Assembly (NCBI GenBank): GCA_949739085.1 | Contig: CATIYU010000124.1 | Span: forward strand, 1 to 6,929 | DNA: 6,929 nt | Direction: 5' to 3' | Source of the DNA: an uncultured Eubacteriales bacterium | GTDB taxonomy: Bacteria > Bacillota_A > Clostridia > Oscillospirales > Oscillospiraceae | Part shown: positions 1 to 5,379 of the stretch, piece by piece | How positions within the stretch are numbered: position 1 is the first letter of the stretch | Layout: the number at the start of each line of letters is the position of its first letter | Translations under genes and position numbers: made by a program | Notes under the pieces: model-generated | Database searches by the model: none | What the model saw: the letters and a program-made list of their open reading frames with translations, nothing else | Told to the model about the DNA's origin: nothing

Positions 1-387
1 AAGCTCCGTGGCGTAGTGCAGGTCGCCGCCGGTGCCGGTCCAGCCGAAGGGCAGGTCGCCCCGCAGGGCCAGCATGTGGTTAATGCCGTGGCTGAGGTAG
101 GTCTCCAGCTGCTCCTTAATGCCCTCGCGGGTATTGCCGATGCAGGTGAAGTGAGTGACGGGGGTGCATTTGCCGTCCTTCTGAATCTTGTCGAGCACCT
201 CCAGGTTCTTGCCCACGTTGGTGCCGCCCGCGCCGTAGGTGCAGGAGATGTAGTCCGGGTTCAGGCTGTACAGCTGCTCCAGCACGCCGCCGGCCCCGCA
301 CAGCTTCTCCATGCCCACGTCCGTCTTGGGGGGAAACACCTCAAAGGAAAAAGCGGATCTCTCTTCAAAAATATCGGCTACACTCAT
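1..387 (-). CDS. metF: 5,10-methylenetetrahydrofolate reductase, N-terminal part (runs off the left edge)
   Basis: The protein reduces methylene-THF to methyl-THF, the last methyl-branch step before the corrinoid protein/acetyl-CoA synthase in acetogens and the methyl source for methionine synthesis. The frame is open for 129 codons from ATG 387 to base 1, so the C-terminal half is outside the window. Family hallmarks are visible. FSFEVFPPK at residues 13-21 contains the Glu (E16) that matches the catalytic Glu of MetF. CTYGAGGT at 49-56 and LALRGDLP at 106-113 match the FAD/folate-binding TIM-barrel motifs, with D111 at the conserved Asp position. The start is supported by GGAGG about 10 nt upstream. 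It is the fourth gene of the minus-strand operon, 71 nt after the 73-residue gene. A neighbouring MetV, the usual clostridial partner, would lie outside if present. Identity is firm; pathway assignment is inference from context. Confidence 0.95.
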   Translation of the reverse strand, partial: MSVADIFEERSAFSFEVFPPKTDVGMEKLCGAGGVLEQLYSLNPDYISCTYGAGGTNVGKNLEVLDKIQKDGKCTPVTHFTCIGNTREGIKEQLETYLSHGINHMLALRGDLPFGWTGTGGDLHYATEL

Positions 388-458
388 TGGTCTTGTTCCT
401 CCATAGTTTTGTTTTATTCATAACGGCTGCCCGCCGTCGGGGAAACTGAAAAGGGGGC

Positions 459-680
459 TCAAACCGGCGTAAAGCTGTAGCGCTTGAGGAGTCCGGCGGT
501 GTTGGTGTGGAAGATGACCGTGCCGTCCGGAAGGTCCTCCCGCTCGATCTCCGCCCGGGGCTCCAGCTGCCGGATATAGGCGCCGGGGTCCTCCACCGAC
601 ACCTCCTGAAAGTCCACGTCCCGCATCTGATTGTTGCTGCACTGGTTGAAAATCTCGCAGCAGAGCTCATAGTCCTTCAT
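459..680 (-). CDS. Unrecognised 73-residue cytosolic protein between cooT and metF
   Basis: I do not recognise this family. The product is small, acidic and soluble, with no signal peptide or membrane segment. It has a Cys cluster near the N-terminus (C7, C8, C14, spaced CC-x5-C), a charged middle (RAEIERED at 43-50) and a beta-like C-terminal half (DGTVIFHTN, then LLKRYSFTPV). Two starts are possible. GTG at 689 would overlap the cooT stop as GTGA. ATG at 680 has GGAG 8 nt upstream, whereas the GTG would sit directly against that GGAG, so ATG 680 is preferred. It lies 5 nt after cooT and is almost certainly co-translated with it. Its position between a nickel chaperone and metF suggests a link to CODH/ACS or one-carbon metabolism. 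The Cys cluster could bind metal, but three Cys alone do not show this. Confidence 0.8.
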   Translation of the reverse strand: MKDYELCCEIFNQCSNNQMRDVDFQEVSVEDPGAYIRQLEPRAEIEREDLPDGTVIFHTNTAGLLKRYSFTPV

Positions 681-685
681 GGCCG

Positions 686-874
686 TCACTCCGCGGAGAT
701 GATGACCGTTCCGGCGGTGAGGTCGGCTGTAAGAAGCCGGCCGGTGATGGTGGTAGTCTCCCCCATCACATCCACAAACGTCAGCTTGTCCCCGTCCGCC
801 GTGATGGTGGCCACGTATTGGCAGAGGACGTTGCCGTCCTCCTTCGCGTTCTTATAGACAGTGGAAAGACACAT
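686..874 (-). CDS. cooT: CooT-family nickel-binding protein
   Basis: The 62-residue product matches the small CooT family. It has an N-terminal MCLSTVY with Cys at position 2, then VATITADGDKLTFVDVMGE (21-39), then a short strand-rich tail (ITGRLLTADLTAGTVIIS). In Rhodospirillum rubrum, CooT is a nickel-binding accessory protein for CO dehydrogenase maturation, and Cys2 is the key nickel ligand; that residue is kept here. A second Cys is C18. The length is typical of the family, so the gene is complete. The ribosome binding site GGAG is embedded in the last codons (KEQ-stop) of the upstream His-rich gene, and the two genes are 6 nt apart, so translation is probably coupled. Nickel delivery to CODH/ACS is inferred from the family and from metF downstream. 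The catalytic genes are not in the window. Confidence 0.88.
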   Translation of the reverse strand: MCLSTVYKNAKEDGNVLCQYVATITADGDKLTFVDVMGETTTITGRLLTADLTAGTVIISAE

Positions 875-880
875 ATTACT

Positions 881-1189
881 TTACTGCTCCTTTGCTCCGT
901 CTTCCTTCATCAGCTCCAGGGCGGCGGACAGGTATCCGTTGGCCTCGTCAAAGGACTCCACCGCGTGGAGGAGCTGGTGGCGGGCCTCGCCGGTGAACTG
1001 CTGGGCAATGTCGTTAAGCTCCGCGGCGTGGTGGATGTTGTGGTCCAGCATATACCGCAGAACCGCCACGGCCTTTTCCCCGGTCTCCCCGTGGGTATGC
1101 TCATGGGTATGGACGCCGCTTTCTCCGCCGTGGGTGTGTTCATGGGTGTGGGTATGAGCTCCGTCATGCCCGTGCTCGTGGTGCTCCAT
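881..1189 (-). CDS. His-rich metal-binding protein (CooJ-like role, probable nickel store/chaperone)
   Basis: The 102-residue product has 18 His, of which 13 fall in the first 34 residues. They sit in two repeated blocks (AHTHTHEHTHG at 11-21 and VHTHEHTHG at 26-34). The remainder (about 38-97) looks helical, with further His at 50, 53, 54, 71 and 75. There is no signal peptide or membrane segment, so it is probably cytosolic. Such tracts bind Ni, Co or Zn. CooJ of R. rubrum is a His-rich nickel chaperone encoded beside CooT, and the same pairing is seen here, but with the His tract at the N-terminus instead of the C-terminus. Homology to CooJ is not claimed. Clostridial proteins of this build are often labelled cobalt transport proteins, which the absence of membrane segments does not support. 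The ATG start has GAGGA 6 nt upstream. It is the first gene of the operon. Confidence 0.85.
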   Translation of the reverse strand: MEHHEHGHDGAHTHTHEHTHGGESGVHTHEHTHGETGEKAVAVLRYMLDHNIHHAAELNDIAQQFTGEARHQLLHAVESFDEANGYLSAALELMKEDGAKEQ

Positions 1190-1200
1190 ATAGATTCCTC

Positions 1201-1230
1201 CAAGTTCGCAAGTTCAAATTGACACAATTT
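1201..1230. repeat. Tandem half-site-like repeats and a short inverted repeat in the operon leader
   Basis: CAAGTTCG (1201-1208) and CAAGTTCA (1209-1216) are tandem copies that resemble the palindrome half-site CAAGTTTG at 1260-1267. They are directly followed by AAATTG-ACA-CAATTT (1216-1230), a 6-3-6 inverted repeat. All lie between the minus-strand promoter and its ribosome binding site. They could be accessory protein sites, or chance in an AT-rich leader. Confidence 0.35.
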
Positions 1231-1241
1231 TAACTAAGTAC

Positions 1242-1270
1242 ACTATACCCCAAACTTGTCAAGTTTGCAA
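1242..1270 (-). promoter_or_regulatory. Promoter of the His-rich/cooT/metF operon
   Basis: On the minus strand, TTGCAA (1270-1265) and TATAGT (1247-1242) are separated by 17 bp, giving 4/6 and 5/6 matches to the sigma-A hexamers. Transcription would start about 1235, leaving a leader of roughly 45 nt before ATG 1189. An alternative -35, TTGACA, lies 4 bp downstream but is too close to TATAGT. The spacer contains a perfect palindrome (separate entry). Confidence 0.6.
1251..1267. promoter_or_regulatory. Perfect 8-1-8 palindrome in the operon promoter, candidate operator
   Basis: CAAACTTG-A-CAAGTTTG (minus-strand reading) is a perfect inverted repeat with a single central base. It fills the spacer and overlaps the -35 of the minus-strand promoter, so a bound dimeric protein would block RNA polymerase. 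The position and symmetry are seen; a metal-responsive repressor is inferred only from the metal-binding genes downstream. Confidence 0.55.
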
Positions 1271-1340
1271 GGAGTAACCGAAGAATATTTGACGAAAAAT
1301 TTTCCACATCTTTGTATAAACAGACGGATTCCACCGCCGG

Positions 1341-1362
1341 GCTGGAAAACCGCTGGACAAAC
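1341..1362. promoter_or_regulatory. Tandem 11-bp direct repeats over the cstA -35, candidate activator site
   Basis: GCTGGAAAACC (1341-1351) is followed immediately by GCTGGACAAAC (1352-1362), with 9 of 11 positions identical and one helical turn between centres. The second copy contains the -35 hexamer. CCGCCG (1334-1339) and CGGCGG (1362-1367) also form an inverted repeat bracketing them. One-turn tandem repeats at -35 are typical of response-regulator sites, and related pyruvate/peptide transporters are often under two-component control. That link is inference. Confidence 0.4.
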
Positions 1363-1383
1363 GGCGGCCCGCTGTGCTATAAT
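1354..1383 (+). promoter_or_regulatory. Promoter of the cstA-like gene
   Basis: TGGACA (1354-1359, 5/6) and a perfect TATAAT (1378-1383) are separated by 18 bp, with TG at 1375-1376 giving an extended -10. The start would be near 1390, leaving a leader of about 200 nt before the GTG start codon. The promoter is divergent from the nickel/metF operon promoter about 85 bp away. Confidence 0.7.
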
Positions 1384-1389
1384 CATGCC

Positions 1390-1588
1390 TAACCAGCTGG
1401 CAGATTTTACCGCTCTCTTCGTGCAATAGACACAAAGCGTCCGGAAACGCCCAGCTGGGTAATTTGCGCGTGGTGAAGGGAGGGTTCATGACCGGCGGAA
1501 GATCTGTTTGCCGGGGAAACGGCCTGGGCCGTTTCCAGTGTTGTCTCGCAGTTCAAGAATCATAATGATAATGTAAGGAGGACTCTCT
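1390..1588 (+). promoter_or_regulatory. Long structured 5' leader of cstA
   Basis: The leader holds several complementary segments: CCAGCTGG at 1393-1400 and again at 1451-1458, TTACC 1407-1411 with GGTAA 1458-1462, a small hairpin 1437-1450 (GCGT/ACGC), CCGGC 1492-1496 with GCCGG 1510-1514, and a perfect 10-bp hairpin at 1515-1536 (GGAAACGGCC-TG-GGCCGTTTCC). No U-run follows the last hairpin, so it is not a standard terminator. I could not match the leader to a known riboswitch class. Confidence 0.4.
1488..1565 (+). CDS. Possible 25-residue leader peptide upstream of cstA
   Basis: ATG 1488 has GGGAGGG a few bases upstream, a good ribosome binding site, and reads 25 codons to TAA 1563. The peptide begins MTGGRSVCRGNG and has Cys at 8, 18 and 19, with no run of a single regulatory amino acid. 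The ORF spans the perfect hairpin at 1515-1536, so ribosome position could alter leader folding. It stops 23 nt before the cstA start. Coding potential is unproven; it may be chance. Confidence 0.3.
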   Translation: MTGGRSVCRGNGLGRFQCCLAVQES

Positions 1589-3109
1589 GTGATCAGCTTC
1601 ATTATTTGCCTTGCTCTGCTGGTAGGCGGCTACTTTGTCTACGGCAAGGTGGTGGAGAACACCTTCTCCCCCGACGACCGGGAGACCCCTGCCGTCAAAA
1701 TCAACGACGGCGTGGACTACGTGGTCCTTCCCCAGTGGAAGCTCTTTCTGGTCCAGCTTCTCAACATCGCCGGCCTCGGCCCCATCTTCGGCGCCTTGCA
1801 GGGCGCGCTCTGGGGCCCCGTGGTCTTCCTCTGGATCACCTTCGGTACGATCCTGGCCGGCGGCGTCCACGACTTCTTCTCCGGCATGATGAGCGAGCGC
1901 AACAACGGCGCTTCCATCTCTGAAATCTCCGGCATCTACTTAGGCGGCTTCATGAAGAACGTCATGCGGGTTTTCAGCGTGGTGCTGCTCATTATGGTAG
2001 GCACCGTGTTCGCTGTGGGCCCCGCGGGGCTTATCGTTACCCTGTTTTCCAATAATGGCGTTACCGGCCTTCTGGCCACCACCCTCTTCTGGCTGGTGCT
2101 CATCCTGGCCTACTACTTTATCGCCACATTCCTGTCCATTGATAAGATCATCGGCAAGGTCTACCCGGTCTTCGGCATCTGCCTCATCGTCATGGCCCTG
2201 GGCGTGGCGGTGGGCATCTTCCTGAACCCGGACTACACTATCCCCGAGATCTGGAGCAATTTCAGCAACATGCACCCCGCCGGGACTCCGGTGTGGTCCT
2301 TCATGTTTATCACCGTGGCCTGCGGCGCCATTTCCGGCTTCCACGCCACCCAGAGCCCCCTTATGGCCCGCTGCATGAAGAGCGAGCGCCAGGGCCGCTT
2401 CGTCTTCTACGGCGCCATGGTCTGCGAGGGCGTCATCGCCCTCATCTGGGCCGCCGCCGGCTGCTCCGTCTATGAGGTCACGGGCGGCCTCTCCACTGGG
2501 CTCCAGGCCATTCTGGCCAACGGCCAGTCCGCCGCCATCTACGATGTGTGCGCCAAGACCATGGGCGGCATCGGCATCGCCCTGGCCATGGTGGGCGTTA
2601 TCGTCTGCCCCATTACCTCCGGCGACACCGCCTTCCGTTCCGCCCGGCTGGTGCTGGCGGACTGGATGAAGCTGGACCAGGCCGGGTTCAAGAACCGGCT
2701 GCTCCTCTGCGTGCCGGTGCTGGGCGTGGGCGCGTTCCTGGGCATCGGCAACTGCCTAGGCTTCATCGACTACACCGTTATCTGGCGCTATTTCAGCTGG
2801 ACCAACCAGACCTTGGCCATGATCGTGCTGTGGGCCGCTTCCATGTATCTCTTCTACGACAAGAAGAACTACTGGATCACCGCCGTCCCCGCCACCTTCA
2901 TGAGCGCCGTGTCCGCCACCTACTTTGTCCTGGCCCCTGAGTGCCTGGGCAAGCTGGTGAACACCTACGCGGACGGCAAGCTGGTGTCCTATAACACCCT
3001 GTTGGCCTATCCTGTTGGCGTCGCGGTAGCCGCGCTGTTCCTGGGCGTATTCCTCTACACCGTCAAGAAGAGGAAGGTTTCGCCCCAATACGAGACCTTG
3101 AGAAGATAA
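1589..3109 (+). CDS. cstA: CstA-family carbon starvation/pyruvate (or peptide) transporter
   Basis: This is a polytopic inner-membrane transporter of 506 residues with hydrophobic segments throughout (for example 2-19, 72-91, 127-152, 160-183, 192-212, 235-250, 273-291, 325-342, 371-391, 407-422, 471-491). CstA-family motifs are visible: a TPAVKINDGVDYV-type stretch at 33-46, NIAGLGPIFGAL (59-70), GGVHDF (91-96), SGFHATQSPLMARC (249-262), TSGDTAFRSAR (343-353) and RYFSWTNQTLA (400-410). It is much shorter than E. coli CstA (about 700) but fits the compact versions common in Firmicutes. The start is GTG 1589, with AAGGAGGA 6 nt upstream. E. coli CstA and BtsT take up pyruvate, and peptides have also been proposed; the substrate here is unknown. 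It has its own promoter, leader and terminator, so it is probably monocistronic and controlled by nutrient state. Confidence 0.93.
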   Translation: MISFIICLALLVGGYFVYGKVVENTFSPDDRETPAVKINDGVDYVVLPQWKLFLVQLLNIAGLGPIFGALQGALWGPVVFLWITFGTILAGGVHDFFSGMMSERNNGASISEISGIYLGGFMKNVMRVFSVVLLIMVGTVFAVGPAGLIVTLFSNNGVTGLLATTLFWLVLILAYYFIATFLSIDKIIGKVYPVFGICLIVMALGVAVGIFLNPDYTIPEIWSNFSNMHPAGTPVWSFMFITVACGAISGFHATQSPLMARCMKSERQGRFVFYGAMVCEGVIALIWAAAGCSVYEVTGGLSTGLQAILANGQSAAIYDVCAKTMGGIGIALAMVGVIVCPITSGDTAFRSARLVLADWMKLDQAGFKNRLLLCVPVLGVGAFLGIGNCLGFIDYTVIWRYFSWTNQTLAMIVLWAASMYLFYDKKNYWITAVPATFMSAVSATYFVLAPECLGKLVNTYADGKLVSYNTLLAYPVGVAVAALFLGVFLYTVKKRKVSPQYETLRR

Positions 3110-3114
3110 CCGGA

Positions 3115-3149
3115 AAACAGCGGAGGGGCCTCCCGCCTCTCCGCCGTTT
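3115..3149 (+). terminator. Intrinsic terminator after cstA
   Basis: GCGGAGGGGC (3120-3129) pairs with GCCTCTCCGC (3135-3144), 10 bp with one G-U and a 5-nt loop. AAA(C) on the left and GTTT on the right extend the stem past a mismatch. A T-rich tail (GTTTCTATTTCT) follows. Because the next ribosome binding site is only 9 nt beyond 3149, some read-through to 3170-4177 is plausible. Confidence 0.75.
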
Positions 3150-3169
3150 CTATTTCTGGAGGCTTGGGA

Positions 3170-4177
3170 ATGATTTTGTATTTCAAACCAAAACAGCTGG
3201 GTTCTGCGGCCCTGCCGCCGGAGGAGCTGGCCCGTGACAAAATAGGTTGTAAAAAATACGGCCCCTGCGGCGTGGGGGAGAAGGCCCTTTACCTCAACAG
3301 CTTTTTCATCGACCGCTGTTTTTATGTGCCTATCTCCTCGGTGCGGCGGGTGTTCAAGCGGGTGGCCCTGAGCAAAGGCGGCTTCACGGGGCGGGGGATG
3401 TTCGCGTCCATCCCCTACCTGGTGGTGGAATATGACGGCGGCGTCCAAAAGCAGTGTATTTTCAAGGACGAGGGTCACGTGGACCTGCTGCTGGCCCACC
3501 TGGAGCGGACCCACCCGGACATTCCCCGGCTCAGCGAGGCGGGGGAGCGGCGGCTTGCGGAACAGGCCCGCCGGGAGGCGGAGCGCTATTTAAAGGAGCT
3601 CTCCCCCCAGGCCCAGGCGGCCCGGGAGGAGCTGGAGCGGGCGGAAGCAAAGCTGGCGGAGCGTCCGGACCTGGCCGTCTGGCTGTCCCAGGCGGCCCGG
3701 AGAAAGCGCGGCAGCGACCAGTCCAACCCGGCCTATAAGTGGGTGGCCCTGACGGTTGTCATCGCCGGGGCGCTGGCGCTGCTGTACGGCCTGTGGGCGG
3801 CGTTTTCCGGCGATACCACGGGGCTCTACTTCCTGCTCTTCGGCCTGGCGGCGGTGTTTTTCTTTTCCGGCGCACAGGTCCTGCCCACAGCGAAGAACAA
3901 CCGGCGGGCCGTGGCTCGGGAGTGGGACGAGGCCCGGGCGGCGGCGGGAGAGTTTATCGGGGAGCGGTTCCCGGTCCCCTGCCAGTACGCCCACCCGGTG
4001 GTGCTCCGGCGGATGGTGCGGATCATCCGGGAGGGCCGGGCCCAGACCGTAGAGGAGGCGCTGGAGCGGCTGAAGGACGATCTCCGGGCCCTCAATTCCA
4101 GCGTACAGGTGGAACAGGAGGAGTACGACGAGGTGGTGTCCATCAAGCCCATGTTCCTGCTGTGCGGCTATAAATAA
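3170..4177 (+). CDS. Membrane protein of unknown function with N-terminal PH-like region, helical linker and two TM segments
   Basis: The function is not recognised. The 335-residue product has four parts. Residues 1-112 are a soluble, strand-rich region with KKYGPCGVGEKALYLN (28-43) and VEYDGG (86-91) that could be a PH-like fold. Residues 123-180 are highly charged, Glu/Arg/Ala-rich and probably coiled coil. Two transmembrane segments lie at about 190-212 and 219-238, joined by a short turn. Residues 239-335 are a soluble, helix-rich tail. There is no signal peptide, and both large domains are likely cytoplasmic. ATG 3170 has GGAGG 7 nt upstream; an in-frame TTG at 3164 is only 1 nt from that site and is rejected. 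Similar clostridial proteins seem widespread and are sometimes called 'ATPase P', but no P-type ATPase DKTG motif is present. It lies between terminators; no separate promoter was clear. Confidence 0.85.
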   Translation: MILYFKPKQLGSAALPPEELARDKIGCKKYGPCGVGEKALYLNSFFIDRCFYVPISSVRRVFKRVALSKGGFTGRGMFASIPYLVVEYDGGVQKQCIFKDEGHVDLLLAHLERTHPDIPRLSEAGERRLAEQARREAERYLKELSPQAQAAREELERAEAKLAERPDLAVWLSQAARRKRGSDQSNPAYKWVALTVVIAGALALLYGLWAAFSGDTTGLYFLLFGLAAVFFFSGAQVLPTAKNNRRAVAREWDEARAAAGEFIGERFPVPCQYAHPVVLRRMVRIIREGRAQTVEEALERLKDDLRALNSSVQVEQEEYDEVVSIKPMFLLCGYK

Positions 4178-4197
4178 AAATTGGGAATCATTGGGAG

Positions 4198-4224
4198 GGC
4201 CCGGCGGAGACGCCGGGCCTTTTT
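4198..4224 (+). terminator. Strong intrinsic terminator
   Basis: A perfect 9-bp GC stem (4198-4206 with 4211-4219) is closed by a GAGA tetraloop and followed by TTTTT. It separates the unknown membrane protein gene from the deacetylase gene. Confidence 0.92.
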
Positions 4225-4291
4225 CCGCGCATAACATGGGGTCCGGCGGCGCACACTGAGAGCAAAACCAACCAACAAGGAGGTTCTTGCT

Positions 4292-5104
4292 ATGTCTCAT
4301 GCCAACCGCCGGTCCCTGCTGACCTTTGGCGCGCTGATGGCGCTGGCCCTGATTGCGGCCACGGTGCTGTCCCTGGACGTGGAGGAGGCGGCGCCCGCCG
4401 CCGCGCCCGCCGCCGTCCCGGCTGCCGCCGATTGGGGGCTGTCCTTCCAGAACGAGGGCCAGCCGCCGGTGGGGAACGCCGCGGCGGCCGATCTGGCCCA
4501 GTATGGCGCTTACTTCCTGGGCGACACCGCTCAGAAGGTGATTTACCTCACCTTTGACTGCGGCTATGAAAATGGCTGCACAGAGCAGATTCTGGACGCT
4601 CTGAAAAAACACAACGCGCCCGCCGCCTTCTTTGTGGTGGGGAACATGGTGGAGACCGCCCCGGACATCGTCCGGCGCATGGCGGCGGAGGGCCATGTGG
4701 TGGGCAACCACACCTACCACCACCCGGACATGTCCAGCATCTCCCGGCAGGACGCGTTCCAGAAGGAGCTGGAGAGCCTGGCGGAGCTCTACCAGCAGAC
4801 CACGGGAAAGCCCCTCTCCAAATTCTACCGCCCGCCTCAGGGGAAGTACAGCGTGGAGAACCTGAAGCAGGCCCAGGCCCTGGGGTACAAGACCGTATTC
4901 TGGAGCTTGGCCTATGTGGACTGGTACGTGGACGACCAACCCACGCCGGAGCAGGCCTATGCTAAGCTCCTGCCAAGAATCCACAACGGCGCGGTGGTGC
5001 TGCTGCACTCCACCTCCAAAACCAACGCGGCCATTTTGGATGATTTGCTGACAAAATGGGAGGAGATGGGGTTCCGGTTCGCCTCACTGGAGGAACTGCC
5101 GTAA
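4292..5104 (+). CDS. pdaA: PdaA-like peptidoglycan/polysaccharide N-deacetylase
   Basis: The 270-residue product is exported or membrane-anchored. It has a hydrophobic segment at about 8-27 with RR before it, an Ala/Pro-rich linker (31-47), then a NodB-type carbohydrate esterase 4 domain (about 82-268). Visible motifs are TFDCGYENG (87-95, catalytic D89), HTYHH (H140 and H144, the metal pair), RPPQGKYS (180-187), FWSLAYVDW (203-211) and LLHSTS (237-242, H239). TFD-x-GYENG and the xFWSxAxVDW block are characteristic of PdaA, which deacetylates N-acetylmuramic acid during muramic-delta-lactam formation in spore cortex. A sporulation role is inferred; a vegetative deacetylase is possible. Position 90 is Cys where many CE4 enzymes have a second Asp and B. 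subtilis PdaA has Asn. No clear lipobox or signal peptidase site was found. The start is well supported by AAGGAGG 8 nt upstream. Flanking terminators make it monocistronic, though no promoter was clear in 4225-4276. Confidence 0.92.
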   Translation: MSHANRRSLLTFGALMALALIAATVLSLDVEEAAPAAAPAAVPAAADWGLSFQNEGQPPVGNAAAADLAQYGAYFLGDTAQKVIYLTFDCGYENGCTEQILDALKKHNAPAAFFVVGNMVETAPDIVRRMAAEGHVVGNHTYHHPDMSSISRQDAFQKELESLAELYQQTTGKPLSKFYRPPQGKYSVENLKQAQALGYKTVFWSLAYVDWYVDDQPTPEQAYAKLLPRIHNGAVVLLHSTSKTNAAILDDLLTKWEEMGFRFASLEELP

Positions 5105-5126
5105 GGTGAAGCGGGAGATTTTGGAC

Positions 5127-5160
5127 AAAATGCCGCAGGTAGATTTGCCTGCGGCGTTTT
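5127..5160 (+). terminator. Intrinsic terminator after pdaA
   Basis: GCCGCAGG (5132-5139) pairs with CCTGCGGC (5148-5155) around an 8-nt loop. AAAA before and GTTTT after extend the stem, and a second T-run (TTTTTT, 5166-5171) follows. The A-tract on the left means it could also act on leftward transcripts. Confidence 0.85.
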
Positions 5161-5196
5161 GGTCCTTTTTTGAGGATGGGATGGGGGCCGCCCTGG

Positions 5197-5231
5197 AACT
5201 TTGTGACATTCGACCGTGCATATACAAAGTT
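5197..5231. repeat. Inverted repeat in the AT-rich gap before the DUF3899-like gene
   Basis: AACTTTGT (5197-5204) and ACAAAGTT (5224-5231) are perfect complements 19 bp apart. A weaker 5-6-5 repeat (TCATT/AATGA, 5245-5260) follows. The gap 5161-5433 holds no supported gene and turns AT-rich from about 5220. The repeat lies about 120 bp above the promoter at 5351-5379, so an upstream regulator site is possible but unproven. Confidence 0.4.
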
Positions 5232-5350
5232 TTATACAGAAAACTCATTCACACAAATGAAAAAGCGGGATTATTTCTGCTGTTGTGGTCTATAAAAATC
5301 ATACATATGAAATACAGTTGAATATATAAATGGATTGTAAGATATTGTTG

Positions 5351-5379
5351 TGGAAAATGTGTAGATGCTTTGCTATAAT
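5351..5379 (+). promoter_or_regulatory. Promoter of the DUF3899-like gene
   Basis: A perfect TATAAT (5374-5379) is preceded by TG at 5371-5372 (extended -10). TGGAAA (5351-5356) lies 17 bp upstream as a 4/6 -35. It shares the TGC-TATAAT core with the cstA promoter. The leader is about 45-50 nt and contains CTTGACAAGTTT (5408-5419), a 12-base match to the centre of the palindrome at 1251-1267. Confidence 0.65.

Noticed and set aside
365..421. 18-codon ORF (starting MNKTKLW) overlapping the metF start
   Set aside because: It has no ribosome binding site and is simply the leader of metF read in another frame.
1289..1320. Second plus-strand promoter upstream of cstA (TTGACG ... TATAAA)
   Set aside because: The spacer is 20 bp, too long, and a much better extended promoter lies at 1354-1383.
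1400..1465. Partial resemblance of the cstA leader to a c-di-GMP-I (GEMM) riboswitch (ACAAAGC, CAGCTG)
   Set aside because: The conserved GACGCAAAGC is imperfect, there is no GAAA-tetraloop hairpin before it, and the 3' AGCC/ACCG-type segment does not match. Too many core positions fail.
3164..3169. TTG at 3164 as start of the unknown membrane protein
   Set aside because: It is 1 nt from the GGAGG site, whereas ATG 3170 has proper 7-nt spacing.
2756..3514. 252-codon minus-strand open frame
   Set aside because: It is antisense to the end of cstA and the start of the unknown membrane protein, spans the terminator between them, and shows no protein family features.
3590..5008. Long 472-codon minus-strand open frame
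   Set aside because: It is antisense to two well-supported genes, crosses a strong terminator, and its His/Gly/Arg-rich composition is that of a GC-rich shadow frame.
5106..5321. Open frame of 71 codons after pdaA (GTG start)
   Set aside because: It begins next to the pdaA stop, runs through a clear terminator and AT-rich promoter DNA, and has no ribosome binding site.
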